Source: Mycolicibacterium rhodesiae NBB3
Lineage (GTDB): Bacteria; Actinomycetota; Actinomycetes; Mycobacteriales; Mycobacteriaceae
Length of the DNA stretch: 64,000 nucleotides
Reading direction: 5' to 3'
Assembly: GCF_000230895.2 (NCBI RefSeq)
Contig: NC_016604.1
Span: 6,200,001-6,264,000 of the forward strand
The notes beneath the pieces were generated by a model. It was not told the origin of the DNA. It searched no databases and was given only the letters and a program-made list of their open reading frames with translations. How positions within the stretch are numbered: the first letter of the stretch is position 1; every line of letters starts with the position of its first letter. A program made the position numbers and the translations under genes. Shown here in pieces: positions 31,032-39,280 of the stretch.

Positions 31032-31727
31032 TCAACTGAACAATTCGTCGATCGCCCTCTGCTCCAAGTCAATCCATCTGGACACTCGATCACGGACACT
31101 CGTGACTTCTTCCTTGTCGAAGTGCCGGGCGGCGTCCGGTGTAATCCGGCAGATATCCATCGGACCGCCGACGCTCGGCGACGATGTGTCCAGTGCGTCG
31201 AGCACACGCAGTGCGGCGACGACCCCGTAGTCGACGCTGCGTTTGGTCATCTGGAAGTGCGCGAGAAGCGCATACGCCTGCTGGGCCATCGGCGAGCCAC
31301 TGCCAACGGCTTGGAACCCGGTTTCCTCGTGGTGGCCGATCAAGCCGTGCGGATCGATGTCGACGATGAACGGCTTCCCGTCGGAGTAACCCGCCGCCAG
31401 CACATAAGTCGACGGCGTGGCACCAGGCTTCCCACCGGGAACGTCAGCGATGAAGCTTCGGTAGTGCTGCTCGAGCACCGGCACCACCCGCTGCTGCAGC
31501 GCATGCCCGACGTCGGGCGCTTCGACGATCGCATCCGCCTCGGCGTCGAAGATCTGCTCGAGATCGAAGAGCACTGCCCGCGATCCACTGCCACCCCATG
31601 CGGCGTTGTTGCCGAGCGCATGCAGCTTCTGCGCCGGATAGCTCACGCCGCGGACGGGATCGGTGATCTGTGAGTCCGAGGCCATCACGAGTCCGTCAGC
31701 ACACCTCAATGCGAGAACGACCGTCAC
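31032..31727 (-). CDS. Proteasome-like N-terminal-Thr hydrolase
   Basis: 231 residues. After removal of the initiator residue the protein would begin TVVLALRCADGLVMASDSQI, putting Thr1, Asp17 and Lys33 exactly where proteasome beta subunits have their catalytic triad, and GSGSP near residue 140 resembles the Ser129 region. There is no propeptide. It is distinct from the core PrcB proteasome, which has a propeptide and lies with pup and prcA; here no proteasome genes are adjacent. It probably self-assembles; its substrate is unknown. GGGAG directly touches the GTG start, so the ribosome-binding spacing is unusual. Confidence 0.75.
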   Translation of the reverse strand: MTVVLALRCADGLVMASDSQITDPVRGVSYPAQKLHALGNNAAWGGSGSRAVLFDLEQIFDAEADAIVEAPDVGHALQQRVVPVLEQHYRSFIADVPGGKPGATPSTYVLAAGYSDGKPFIVDIDPHGLIGHHEETGFQAVGSGSPMAQQAYALLAHFQMTKRSVDYGVVAALRVLDALDTSSPSVGGPMDICRITPDAARHFDKEEVTSVRDRVSRWIDLEQRAIDELFS

Positions 31728-31811
31728 TCCCGGGCTTTACCCACTTCGGGCGGTCGTCTCACGCCGCGTGCCGGGGTTGGCGGCCCTAGCGCGCGGTGGA
31801 ATCGTGGGGGT

Positions 31812-32006
31812 ATGGACGTCAATCGAGTCGCAGAACTGCAGCGCTGGCAGGACTCGGGCGCGATGTGGGAGGTGATCTCACGTCGCGGCGACACCGTGAC
31901 GGTCGCGCTGTTGCGTTGCGACGGTGGCGAAGAGATGGACAGGTTCACTTCTGACGACTCAAGACTGCTCGCGTTCATCGGCGACCGCCGCAGCAGCGCG
32001 GACTAG
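31812..32006 (+). CDS. Small conserved hypothetical protein
   Basis: 64 residues (MDVNRVAELQRWQDSGAMWE..., VISRRGDTVTVALLRCDGGE, EMDRFTSDDSRLLAFIGDRR). It is probably a small alpha-beta cytosolic protein, common in mycobacteria but without known function. A strong terminator follows 5 bp after the stop, which supports a real single-gene unit. Confidence 0.75.
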   Translation: MDVNRVAELQRWQDSGAMWEVISRRGDTVTVALLRCDGGEEMDRFTSDDSRLLAFIGDRRSSAD

Positions 32007-32011
32007 CAGCA

Positions 32012-32044
32012 AAGATCGCCCCGTCCCAAGGACGGGGCGATCTT
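32012..32044. terminator. Strong intrinsic hairpin
   Basis: A perfect 15-bp stem (32012-32026 with 32030-32044) with a CAA loop lies between two convergent genes and serves both. Confidence 0.9.
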
Positions 32045-32054
32045 CGTCAGTTCG

Positions 32055-32402
32055 TCAGAATGGCGCCGCTCTGAACTCACCGTTCCATTGCACGCCCCAC
32101 GCGTTCACCTCACTGTTCCACTCGACGGGAAGCCACGGGGCCCAGTACGGCGGCGGTGGTGCGGGTGGCGCCCACACCGGCACGACGTAGTTGCGATGAC
32201 CAGGCGGCGGGAAGCCGTTTTGTCCCGGCGGCAGCGGGTTGCCCGGCCCACCGACATTGACGCCAGGACCGGGAACCGGCCAGGGCGGCGGCGGGCCCGG
32301 CCACTTCGGGCCGGCGCTGGCGACACCCGCCCCGACCCCGAGGGCGGCACCGGCCACCGCGCCGGCGCACAGGGTGGTGACTACACGCTTCTTGAAACTC
32401 AT
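32055..32402 (-). CDS. Secreted proline/glycine-rich protein
   Basis: 115 residues from the ATG at 32402 after GAGGAG; the upstream open frame is spurious. A Sec signal peptide (VVTTLCAGAVAGAALGVGAG, cleaved after ASA) is followed by a Pro/Gly-rich mature part (GPPPPWPVPGPGVNVGGPGN) and an aromatic C-terminus (YWAPWLPVEWNSEVNAWGVQ). Such proteins are common in the mycobacterial envelope. No enzymatic role is suggested. Confidence 0.8.
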   Translation of the reverse strand: MSFKKRVVTTLCAGAVAGAALGVGAGVASAGPKWPGPPPPWPVPGPGVNVGGPGNPLPPGQNGFPPPGHRNYVVPVWAPPAPPPPYWAPWLPVEWNSEVNAWGVQWNGEFRAAPF

Positions 32403-32490
32403 TTGGGCCGACTCCTCAAATCGCGGCGTACATGCATTGTTGTCAGTTTCGACCCCCGACTGACTCGGACTACCCCTCGTCAACCGCTCG

Positions 32491-33030
32491 CTAAACCCCT
32501 GTTCGACGCACCAACTCGACGAACGCCGCGGCCGCCGCGTCGACGCCCTCCTGATCGTCGGTGGCCACGAGGTCGAGCAGCAGGCCACGTGCGACAGCGA
32601 GACCAAGACGCATCGTCGCGGGATCGACCATGCGCGCCGCGTCATTCTCGAGCCAGGAGTAGACGGCCGCAGGCAACATGCGGGCGAAAGGCTGCTCGCC
32701 CTGCACGCCGCGCGCATAGCACTCGAAGAACAGCCGCTCGAACGGACGCAGTTCGGGACGGGTCAGGCCGGTCCACATCGCGGCGATCGCGTCGGCCGGA
32801 TCGTCGGGCAATTCACCCATCAATGCCATCTGCCGCCGCTCGACCTGGTCGACGATGGCCAGTAGGAGTTCGTCGCGCGAGCCAAAATGATGCAGCAGCA
32901 TCCGATGACTGGTGCCGACCGCTGCCGCCACGTCGCGCAGCGAGCGGTCTCCGATGCCTCGGACCGCGACCTCCTCGACGATCGCGTCGAGCAACGCCTG
33001 GCGCCGCTCGCGATCAGGAGGCCGAGCCAT
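32491..33030 (-). CDS. TetR-family regulator
   Basis: 179 residues. TetR_N: RRQALLDAIVEEVAVRGIGD, VAAAVGTSHRMLLHHFGSRD; a helical C-terminus follows. Its start lies inside the end of the SRPBCC gene (17-bp overlap), so the two are co-transcribed. A perfect inverted repeat overlaps the operon start at 33459-33476 and is the likely operator. Confidence 0.9.
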   Translation of the reverse strand: MARPPDRERRQALLDAIVEEVAVRGIGDRSLRDVAAAVGTSHRMLLHHFGSRDELLLAIVDQVERRQMALMGELPDDPADAIAAMWTGLTRPELRPFERLFFECYARGVQGEQPFARMLPAAVYSWLENDAARMVDPATMRLGLAVARGLLLDLVATDDQEGVDAAAAAFVELVRRTGV

Positions 33031-33460
33031 CGAGGTGGTGGAGATGCTCGCTTCGCGTCTTGAGGCCGACGGCCTCCATATCGAGGTACCGCCGAGTCAT
33101 CCCGCGCATCGCCAGCCCGACCAGAAAGCCGACTGGCCCGCGCTGATCGATCTGCTGCTGCACACGGGTGCGGCGGTCCGAGATGGCGGTGACATCGTGA
33201 CTGGCGAGTGTGAGGCCGCCGGGCGATCGCTGCACCCAGGTCCACGACCTGCCCGGTGTCACCTCGGTGACCTCCCACACCAGCTTGGGCATGCGCGGCT
33301 GCTTGATCTCGAATCGCTTGCCCACCGCGATGCCAGGACCGTCGAGGGCTGTCAGGCTGGTGACCGACTCCGTCCATTCACCCCAGCGCTCGACGTCGCT
33401 GAAGACATCCCAGACGACAGCGGCCGGCGCGTCGATATCGATACCCGCGTTGGTAATCAT
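33014..33460 (-). CDS. SRPBCC (START-like) family protein
   Basis: 148 residues. The polyketide-cyclase/START fold is seen in IDIDAPAAVVWDVFSDVERW, GKRFEIKQPRMPKLVWEVTE and the C-terminal helix GLAMRGMTRRYLDMEAVGLK. These proteins hold a hydrophobic ligand in a deep cavity. It is first in an operon with the TetR gene; it may bind or process the inducer. Confidence 0.85.
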   Translation of the reverse strand: MITNAGIDIDAPAAVVWDVFSDVERWGEWTESVTSLTALDGPGIAVGKRFEIKQPRMPKLVWEVTEVTPGRSWTWVQRSPGGLTLASHDVTAISDRRTRVQQQIDQRGPVGFLVGLAMRGMTRRYLDMEAVGLKTRSEHLHHLDGSAS

Positions 33461-33476
33461 GTACCAAACGGTACAT
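33459..33476. promoter_or_regulatory. Perfect inverted repeat at SRPBCC start
   Basis: ATGTACCAAACGGTACAT is a perfect 7-bp inverted repeat with a 4-bp spacer that overlaps the SRPBCC start codon. It is the likely site of the downstream TetR. Confidence 0.65.
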
Positions 33477-33563
33477 GAACTAACTTTCCATCGGAAGGCC
33501 TCACCGCTTACCGTCGAGCGACAGCTGGCAACCCCCTCAGCAATTCATGGAGCCGTAAGACAG

Positions 33564-35252
33564 ATGGAGAAGCCCGTCGCCGAGCCAGTCGTCAATCGAC
33601 TCGGCCGCCGCGAGGTCGCGCTCGACCTCGCCGAGGCGGTCGAGGACGAGGTCGTAGATTCCGTTGGCGCCGTCGATCTACCGTCCGCTGAACCGGCCCT
33701 GTTGTTGCAGAAGATGGAGAACAAACTCGTCCGTCACCACCTGGCCAAACCGGACGTGCTGAGTGTCGAGGAGTTGCGCAGGCTGCGGTACCTCCTCAAT
33801 TTCGCGCGGTTGGCCGATTTCGAACCAGGAGCAGCAGGCCCGGGCGGTAACCGTGGACGCGGGGACGTCTCGGTGGGCGCCGAGCTCGCGTCGTGGCGGG
33901 CCAAGGTCGCCGATGCGCTCCACGGCCCGCTCCGCGAGGAGCGCGACCCCGCAACGGCATTGGGCCGCGCACGCGATGCTCTCACCGCGCTGACCGAAGA
34001 GCAGGACGAACAGCGCCGGTCGTTGATAGACAGGCATGGCAACGACTTCTCCGCCGCCGAACTGGACGCCGAGGTCGGTTACAAGAAGCTTGTCACGGTG
34101 CTCGGTGGTGGCGGCGGCGCCGGCTTCGTCTACATCGGTGGCATGCAACGACTGCTGGAGGCCGGCCAGGTTCCGGACTACATGATCGGGGCGTCCTTCG
34201 GATCGATCATGGGCAGCGTGGTGGCTCGCGCACTGCCGGTGCCGATCGACGAATATGTGGCGTGGGCGAAGACGGTGACGTACGGGGCGATCCTCGGGCC
34301 TGAGCGCCTCCGCCGCCGGCATGGGCTCGCCGGCCTGTTCTCGCTGCGCTTCGACGAGTTCGCTCAGGCGTTGTTCACCCGCGCCGACGGCGAGCGTATG
34401 CGGTTGTCGGACTTGGCGATTCCGTTCGACGCGGTGCTCGCCGGTGTGCGCAGGCAGCCGTATGCGGCCCTCCCGTCGAAGTTTCGTCGACCGGAACTGG
34501 CGGCGTTGCAGATGCGCTCGCTGCCCTTCCGCCCGATCGGCATCGGGCCTCAGGTCGCGCGCCGGCTGTGGCAGGTGTCAGCCTTCATCGACGTCCGGGT
34601 TGTGAAGCCCATCGTCGTCGGTGACAACGACCTCACGCGCGATTTCAACGTCGTCGACGCCGCATCTTTCTCATCGGCGATTCCTGGTGTGCTGCACCAT
34701 GAGACGAGCGACCCGCGGATGGTCCCGATCCTCGACGCGCTGTGCGACGACAAGGATGTTTCGGCACTGGTCGACGGCGGTGCGGCCAGCAATGTTCCCG
34801 TCGAGCTGGCGTGGAAGCGGGTCCGCGACGGCCGGCTGGGCACCCGCAATGCCTGTTACCTCGCGTTCGATTGCTTTCACCCGCAATGGGATCCACGGCA
34901 TCTGTGGCTCGTGCCGATCGCCCAGGCCGTTCAGCTGCAAATGGTGCGCAACGCCCCCTATGCCGACCATCTCGTGCGCTTCTCGCCAACTCTCTCCCCC
35001 GCCAACCTGGCGCCGTCGGCGAGATCCATCGACCGCGCCTGCGCATGGGGACGTAAGAGCGTCGACAAAGCCATCCCGGTGACGACCGCGCTGCTGCAGC
35101 CGACGTGGTGGGAAGGCGATCGGCCCGCTGTCCCGGGCGCCGAGACCGACGCCCCCCCGAAGTCGGTCGCGTCACCCATGAGCGCGGTGATGGCTGCCAT
35201 CCACGAACCGGCGAACCGGCTGGCGCGGTGGCGGAGTCGACGGCTGACGTGA
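33564..35252 (+). CDS. Patatin-like phospholipase
   Basis: 562 residues from an ATG at 33564. The catalytic core (about 180-430) has the oxyanion loop TVLGGGGGAGFVYIGGMQRL, the nucleophile elbow GASFGS with the catalytic Ser, and the DGG motif ALVDGGAASNVPVELAW with the catalytic Asp. The N-terminal 170 residues are helical (LAEAVEDEVVDSVGAVDLPS) and may be regulatory. It would hydrolyse acyl esters of membrane or storage lipids. It ends 1 bp before the convergent aldehyde dehydrogenase gene. Confidence 0.9.
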   Translation: MEKPVAEPVVNRLGRREVALDLAEAVEDEVVDSVGAVDLPSAEPALLLQKMENKLVRHHLAKPDVLSVEELRRLRYLLNFARLADFEPGAAGPGGNRGRGDVSVGAELASWRAKVADALHGPLREERDPATALGRARDALTALTEEQDEQRRSLIDRHGNDFSAAELDAEVGYKKLVTVLGGGGGAGFVYIGGMQRLLEAGQVPDYMIGASFGSIMGSVVARALPVPIDEYVAWAKTVTYGAILGPERLRRRHGLAGLFSLRFDEFAQALFTRADGERMRLSDLAIPFDAVLAGVRRQPYAALPSKFRRPELAALQMRSLPFRPIGIGPQVARRLWQVSAFIDVRVVKPIVVGDNDLTRDFNVVDAASFSSAIPGVLHHETSDPRMVPILDALCDDKDVSALVDGGAASNVPVELAWKRVRDGRLGTRNACYLAFDCFHPQWDPRHLWLVPIAQAVQLQMVRNAPYADHLVRFSPTLSPANLAPSARSIDRACAWGRKSVDKAIPVTTALLQPTWWEGDRPAVPGAETDAPPKSVASPMSAVMAAIHEPANRLARWRSRRLT

Positions 35253-35253
35253 G

Positions 35254-36717
35254 TCAGGCAGGAATCCCGATGGCCTTCTGCTCCATGTAGCTGTGCAGAC
35301 CGCGGATACCGCCGCCTTCGCGACCCAGACCGCTTTGTTTGAACCCGCCGAACGGTGCATCGCCGGGGCTGCAGCCGTTCACGGCGATCTGTCCGCTGCG
35401 GATACGGCGCGCAACGGCTATCGCGCGGTCCACGTCGCTCCCCCACACCGCACCCGAGAGGCCGTACTGCGAGTTGTTGGCGATCGCTACGGCATCGTCG
35501 TCATCGCTGTAACGCAGGACCGACAGCACCGGTCCGAACACTTCTTCCTGTGCGATCACCGAATCCGGGGTGACATCGGTCAGGATGGTCGGCTCGAAGT
35601 AAAACCCGCTGCCCGGGCTGTGTGGGCGTCGACCACCCACCGCCAGCGTGGCTCCCGCGCCGATGGCCGCGGAGACATGGCCCTCCACCCGATCCCGTTG
35701 CACCCGGCTGATGAGCGGGCCCATCTGAACATCGGGATCCGCTGGGTCTCCGACGTTTACCCGCCTGGCAAGTTCGACGAGTCTATCGACGACCTCATCG
35801 TGAACCGACTCTGGGAGCAACAGGCGGCTCTGCAGGATGCACGCCTGACCAGCGTGCAACGAGCAGCCGCTGAACAGGATGCGTTCCAGCAATTCGTCGG
35901 TGACCTCGACGTCATCGAGCAGGATCACCGCGGACTTCCCTCCGCATTCGAGCAGTAGTCGCTTCATGGTCGCACCTGCGGCGGCCATGATCTCGCGGCC
36001 GACGGCGGAGCTGCCGGTGAAGCTGACCATGTCGATACGCGGGTCGGTGGTCAACAGCTTGCTCGCCTCAGTGCCGTTCGGCGTCACAACGTTGACCACT
36101 CCCGCAGGGATATCGGTGTTCTCGTTGATGATTCGCGCAAGCGCGAGTCCGGCGAGCGGAGTCAGCGGTGAGGGCTTGAGCACTACGGTGTTGCCTGCGG
36201 CCAATGCGCGACTGACCTTCGTGACGTTGAGGCTGTGCGGGAAGTTCCACGGGGTGAGGATGGACACCACGCCCAGCGGTTCATGGCGCAGCAGCGTCGA
36301 ACCGGTCGCGCCGATTGCGTCGATCGGTTCGTCGGCGAGCCGGGTCGCTAGCTCTCCAGCGCGCTGCACAGACGCCGCCGGACCGTCGATCTGGATCAAC
36401 CGTTCGTTGGCAAGGCATCCCCATTCGGCCTGCGCGAGCGCAAAGAGCTCGTCGGCGTACGCCGTGAGGGCGGTACTCAACTGTCTGAGGCATCGTGCGC
36501 GTTCTGTTGCCGGCGCGTCACCCCATGGCCCGGCGTCGAACGCCCGCCGTGCGGCGGCGATCGCCCTGTCGACATCGGCAAGGCCCGCATCGGGGGCGTG
36601 TGCGATCACCGCTTCCGTGGCCGGCGAAATATCCTCGTAGCGGCCCAGCTCCGGCTCCTCCCAACGCCCGTCGATGTACAGCGAATAGGTATCGATGAGC
36701 GGACGCACGTCGGCCAT
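35254..36717 (-). CDS. Aldehyde dehydrogenase family protein
   Basis: 487 residues. NAD-binding and catalytic motifs: ILTPWNFPHSLNVTKVSRAL, FTGSSAVGREIMAAAGATMK, catalytic Glu in LLLECGGKSAVI, catalytic Cys in SLHAGQACILQSR, and the C-terminal QEEVFGPVLSVLRY. It lies 1 bp downstream of nagA, so it ends the nag operon; the same order is found in M. smegmatis. The aldehyde is unknown; a link to amino sugar use is an inference. Confidence 0.92.
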   Translation of the reverse strand: MADVRPLIDTYSLYIDGRWEEPELGRYEDISPATEAVIAHAPDAGLADVDRAIAAARRAFDAGPWGDAPATERARCLRQLSTALTAYADELFALAQAEWGCLANERLIQIDGPAASVQRAGELATRLADEPIDAIGATGSTLLRHEPLGVVSILTPWNFPHSLNVTKVSRALAAGNTVVLKPSPLTPLAGLALARIINENTDIPAGVVNVVTPNGTEASKLLTTDPRIDMVSFTGSSAVGREIMAAAGATMKRLLLECGGKSAVILLDDVEVTDELLERILFSGCSLHAGQACILQSRLLLPESVHDEVVDRLVELARRVNVGDPADPDVQMGPLISRVQRDRVEGHVSAAIGAGATLAVGGRRPHSPGSGFYFEPTILTDVTPDSVIAQEEVFGPVLSVLRYSDDDDAVAIANNSQYGLSGAVWGSDVDRAIAVARRIRSGQIAVNGCSPGDAPFGGFKQSGLGREGGGIRGLHSYMEQKAIGIPA

Positions 36718-36718
36718 G

Positions 36719-37891
36719 TCAGTTCCTCACCGAATCAGCGGACCCGGCACCGCCGGGTTCGATCACCCACTTGCCGTGGCGAAGCACGCCCGTCACCGTG
36801 AGGTCGGAATCCAGCACCACCAGATCGGCGGCCGTTCCGGGTACGAGCCCCGCGTCGGGCAGACCGAGTGCACGAGCCGGATTGATCGAGGCCATACATA
36901 CCGCAGCCATCAACGCCTCCTCATGTGGAAGTCCGCTGTGCCGCACGGCGAACTGGAACTGGTGCTCCATGGTCGCCGTACTGCCCGCGATGGTCGGCGT
37001 TCCGGACACGCGCGCCACGCCGTCCACCACGTCTACCGCCAACGGGCCGAGTTGATAGGAGCCGTCGCTCATTCCGGCCGCGGAGATCGCGTCGGTGATC
37101 AGCGACACCCGGTCTGACCCGGCGCTGCGAGTCACGTGGCGGTAAAGGGCCGGATCAACGTGGACGCCGTCGGTGATGAGTTCGACTGTGACGCCGGGAT
37201 CTTCGAGGAGTGCGATCACCGGACCCGGTTCCCGGGTGTTGATCGGACGCATCGCGTTGAACAAGTGAGTTCCGACCGTCGCACCCGCTTCGATCGTTGC
37301 TCGTGTCTGCGCATAGGACGCGTCGGTGTGCCCCACGGCCGCCACCACGCCGGCGGCGACGATCCGTTGGATCGCGACCAGTGCGCCCTCGCGTTCCGGT
37401 GCGATGGTGATCATGCGGATGGTGCCCGCACCGGCAGCCAGCACGCGGTCGACTTCAGCGGGATCCGGGTCCCGCATCAGGGTGGGTTGATGCGCGCCAC
37501 ACCGCACCGTGGACAGCCAGGGACCTTCCAGGTGGATCCCGTCGATCACACCGTCACCGGTATCGCGCGCCAACTCGATGACCTGATGTAGCAAGTTCTC
37601 TGGCGATTCGGTGACCAACGACGCGATCAGCGTGGTGGTGCCGTGCCTGCGGTGAAACTCGACTGCGGTGGCGGTGTCCACCCGCTCGGCGGCGGAGAAG
37701 TTCGTCCCTCCCCCGCCATGCACGTGGGTGTCGACGAAGCCCGGCGCCAGTGTCACCAGTCCCAGATCCCGATCAACCGCCCGAGGCGGCGTGCCCGTGC
37801 CGACCGCGCCGACACGGCCGCCCGAGATTTCAATCCACCCGGGTCGCAACAGTTCTCGGCCCGTGAGCAGTGTGTCGGCGGTCAGCAGCAC
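36719..37891 (-). CDS. nagA: N-acetylglucosamine-6-phosphate deacetylase
   Basis: 390 residues. The TIM-barrel metal motif DTHVHGGGGTNFS, the HLEGPWLS metal-binding Glu segment, GHTDASYAQTRATIEAG and HLFNAMRPI with the catalytic DAISAAGMSDG region are all present. It removes acetate from GlcNAc-6-P to give glucosamine-6-P. It abuts nagB upstream (no gap) and the dehydrogenase downstream. Confidence 0.95.
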   Translation of the reverse strand: MLLTADTLLTGRELLRPGWIEISGGRVGAVGTGTPPRAVDRDLGLVTLAPGFVDTHVHGGGGTNFSAAERVDTATAVEFHRRHGTTTLIASLVTESPENLLHQVIELARDTGDGVIDGIHLEGPWLSTVRCGAHQPTLMRDPDPAEVDRVLAAGAGTIRMITIAPEREGALVAIQRIVAAGVVAAVGHTDASYAQTRATIEAGATVGTHLFNAMRPINTREPGPVIALLEDPGVTVELITDGVHVDPALYRHVTRSAGSDRVSLITDAISAAGMSDGSYQLGPLAVDVVDGVARVSGTPTIAGSTATMEHQFQFAVRHSGLPHEEALMAAVCMASINPARALGLPDAGLVPGTAADLVVLDSDLTVTGVLRHGKWVIEPGGAGSADSVRN

Positions 37892-38677
37892 TCAGATGCC
37901 CTGCCATTCCGGCTTCGAGCAATAGGTCTCGCGGTAGTAGTCGACCCGCTGGAGCCGACGTGCCGCCGCCTCGTCGAGGAGCACGGTCACGTGCGGATGA
38001 AGCTGCAGAATCGTCGCGGGCCACAGCGCACTGATAGGGCCCTCCACCAGCTGGTGCACGGCCTCGGCCTTCCCGCGGCCTGTCGCCACCAGGATCAGGT
38101 GCCGGGCGCCCATGATGGTTGCCAGCCCCTGCGTCAGACAATGTGTGGGCACCGCCGCGATGTCGCCGCCGAAGAAGCGGGCGTTGTCGGAACGGGTCTG
38201 CCGCGTCAGCGTCTTGATCCGGGTGCGTGAACCCAGCGACGACCCGGGTTCGTTGAAAGCGAGGTGCCCGTCGGTGCCGATGCCCAGGATCTGCAGATCG
38301 ATGCCACCGGCATTGTCGATCGCCGCCTCGTACTCGATGCACGCCGCCGGGATATCGGCGGCGAGGCCATCGGGTCCTTGCACAGCGCCTGCGGCGAAGT
38401 CGACCTTGGAGACGAACACCTCGTCGATGACGTTGCGGTAGCGCTGAGGGTGGTCCGCGGGCAGGCCGACGTACTCGTCGAGGGTGAAGCCGCGGGCCTG
38501 GCCGAACGAGATCAGGCCGGTCTCGTACCGGCGGTTGAGGTCGTCATAGATGGCCAGCGGCGACGATCCGGTGGCGAGGCCCAGCACCGCCTCCGGTTTT
38601 CGGGCGAGCAACGCGGCGATCGCGTCGGCGCCGATGGCGCCAATCTCGTTGGCGTCCCGCAGGATGATGACTTCCAC
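37892..38677 (-). CDS. nagB: Glucosamine-6-phosphate deaminase
   Basis: 261 residues. LGLATGSSPLAIYDDLNRR binds phosphate, FTLDEYVGLPADHPQRY holds the catalytic Asp, and LGIGTDGHLAFNEPGSSLGS the active-site His-Glu pair. It converts glucosamine-6-P to fructose-6-P and ammonia. The start overlaps the EIIA stop by 1 bp, so crr-like, nagB, nagA and the dehydrogenase gene are one operon. Confidence 0.96.
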   Translation of the reverse strand: MEVIILRDANEIGAIGADAIAALLARKPEAVLGLATGSSPLAIYDDLNRRYETGLISFGQARGFTLDEYVGLPADHPQRYRNVIDEVFVSKVDFAAGAVQGPDGLAADIPAACIEYEAAIDNAGGIDLQILGIGTDGHLAFNEPGSSLGSRTRIKTLTRQTRSDNARFFGGDIAAVPTHCLTQGLATIMGARHLILVATGRGKAEAVHQLVEGPISALWPATILQLHPHVTVLLDEAAARRLQRVDYYRETYCSKPEWQGI

Positions 38678-39150
38678 TATCTGTTCGCCACGAAAAGGGC
38701 TGCACCGGAGAGTATCTGCGTACCCTCGAAGACGGCTTCGGAGGCCACGATGTTCGCCGCTTCGCGTTCGTCCATCACAACGACGGGCACGATGGGATTG
38801 AGCCCCTTGGCCACCACCGACGGGACGTCATAGGTGATGACCAGCTCACCGGCGGTGACGTCGTCACCCTGACTCGCATGGGTGGTGAAGCCTTCGCCCT
38901 CGAGTTGAACGGTGTCCAGGCCCAGATGGACGAGCACACCGACACCGTGTGGTGTCATGACGATGTAGGCGTGTGGCATCAGTTTCAGCAATTTCCCGCT
39001 GACCGGGGCGACAGCCTCGAGTACTTCATGGGGAGGATCGACAGCGGCACCGTGGCCCACCATTCCGGCCGAGAACACCGGATCGGGGACATCCGCGAGT
39101 GGAACCGCGCGACCACCGACCGGCGCGAAGACCTCAGTCGAACCCACCAC
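38677..39150 (-). CDS. PTS glucose-family EIIA protein
   Basis: 157 residues from a GTG at 39150 after AGAAGGGG; a TTG at 39180 is less likely. The EIIA-Glc fold is clear: VFAPVGGRAVPLADVPDPVF, PVSGKLLKLMPHAYIVMTPH, and GVGVLVHLGLDTVQLEG with the phosphorylated His. It passes phosphate from HPr to the EIIB domain of the divergent transporter. It heads the nag operon. Confidence 0.92.
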   Translation of the reverse strand: MVGSTEVFAPVGGRAVPLADVPDPVFSAGMVGHGAAVDPPHEVLEAVAPVSGKLLKLMPHAYIVMTPHGVGVLVHLGLDTVQLEGEGFTTHASQGDDVTAGELVITYDVPSVVAKGLNPIVPVVVMDEREAANIVASEAVFEGTQILSGAALFVANR

Positions 39151-39280
39151 GACACCCCTTCTGCTCGTGCGCACCCACAATACGAGCGTGCCGGAAAGAC
39201 GGGCTGGACTTCGGCGTTTCCTCTAAGCTTCCGCTGAGTTCCGACGGCTCGGGTCGGCTAGGGCGAGGAGGTCACGGTAG

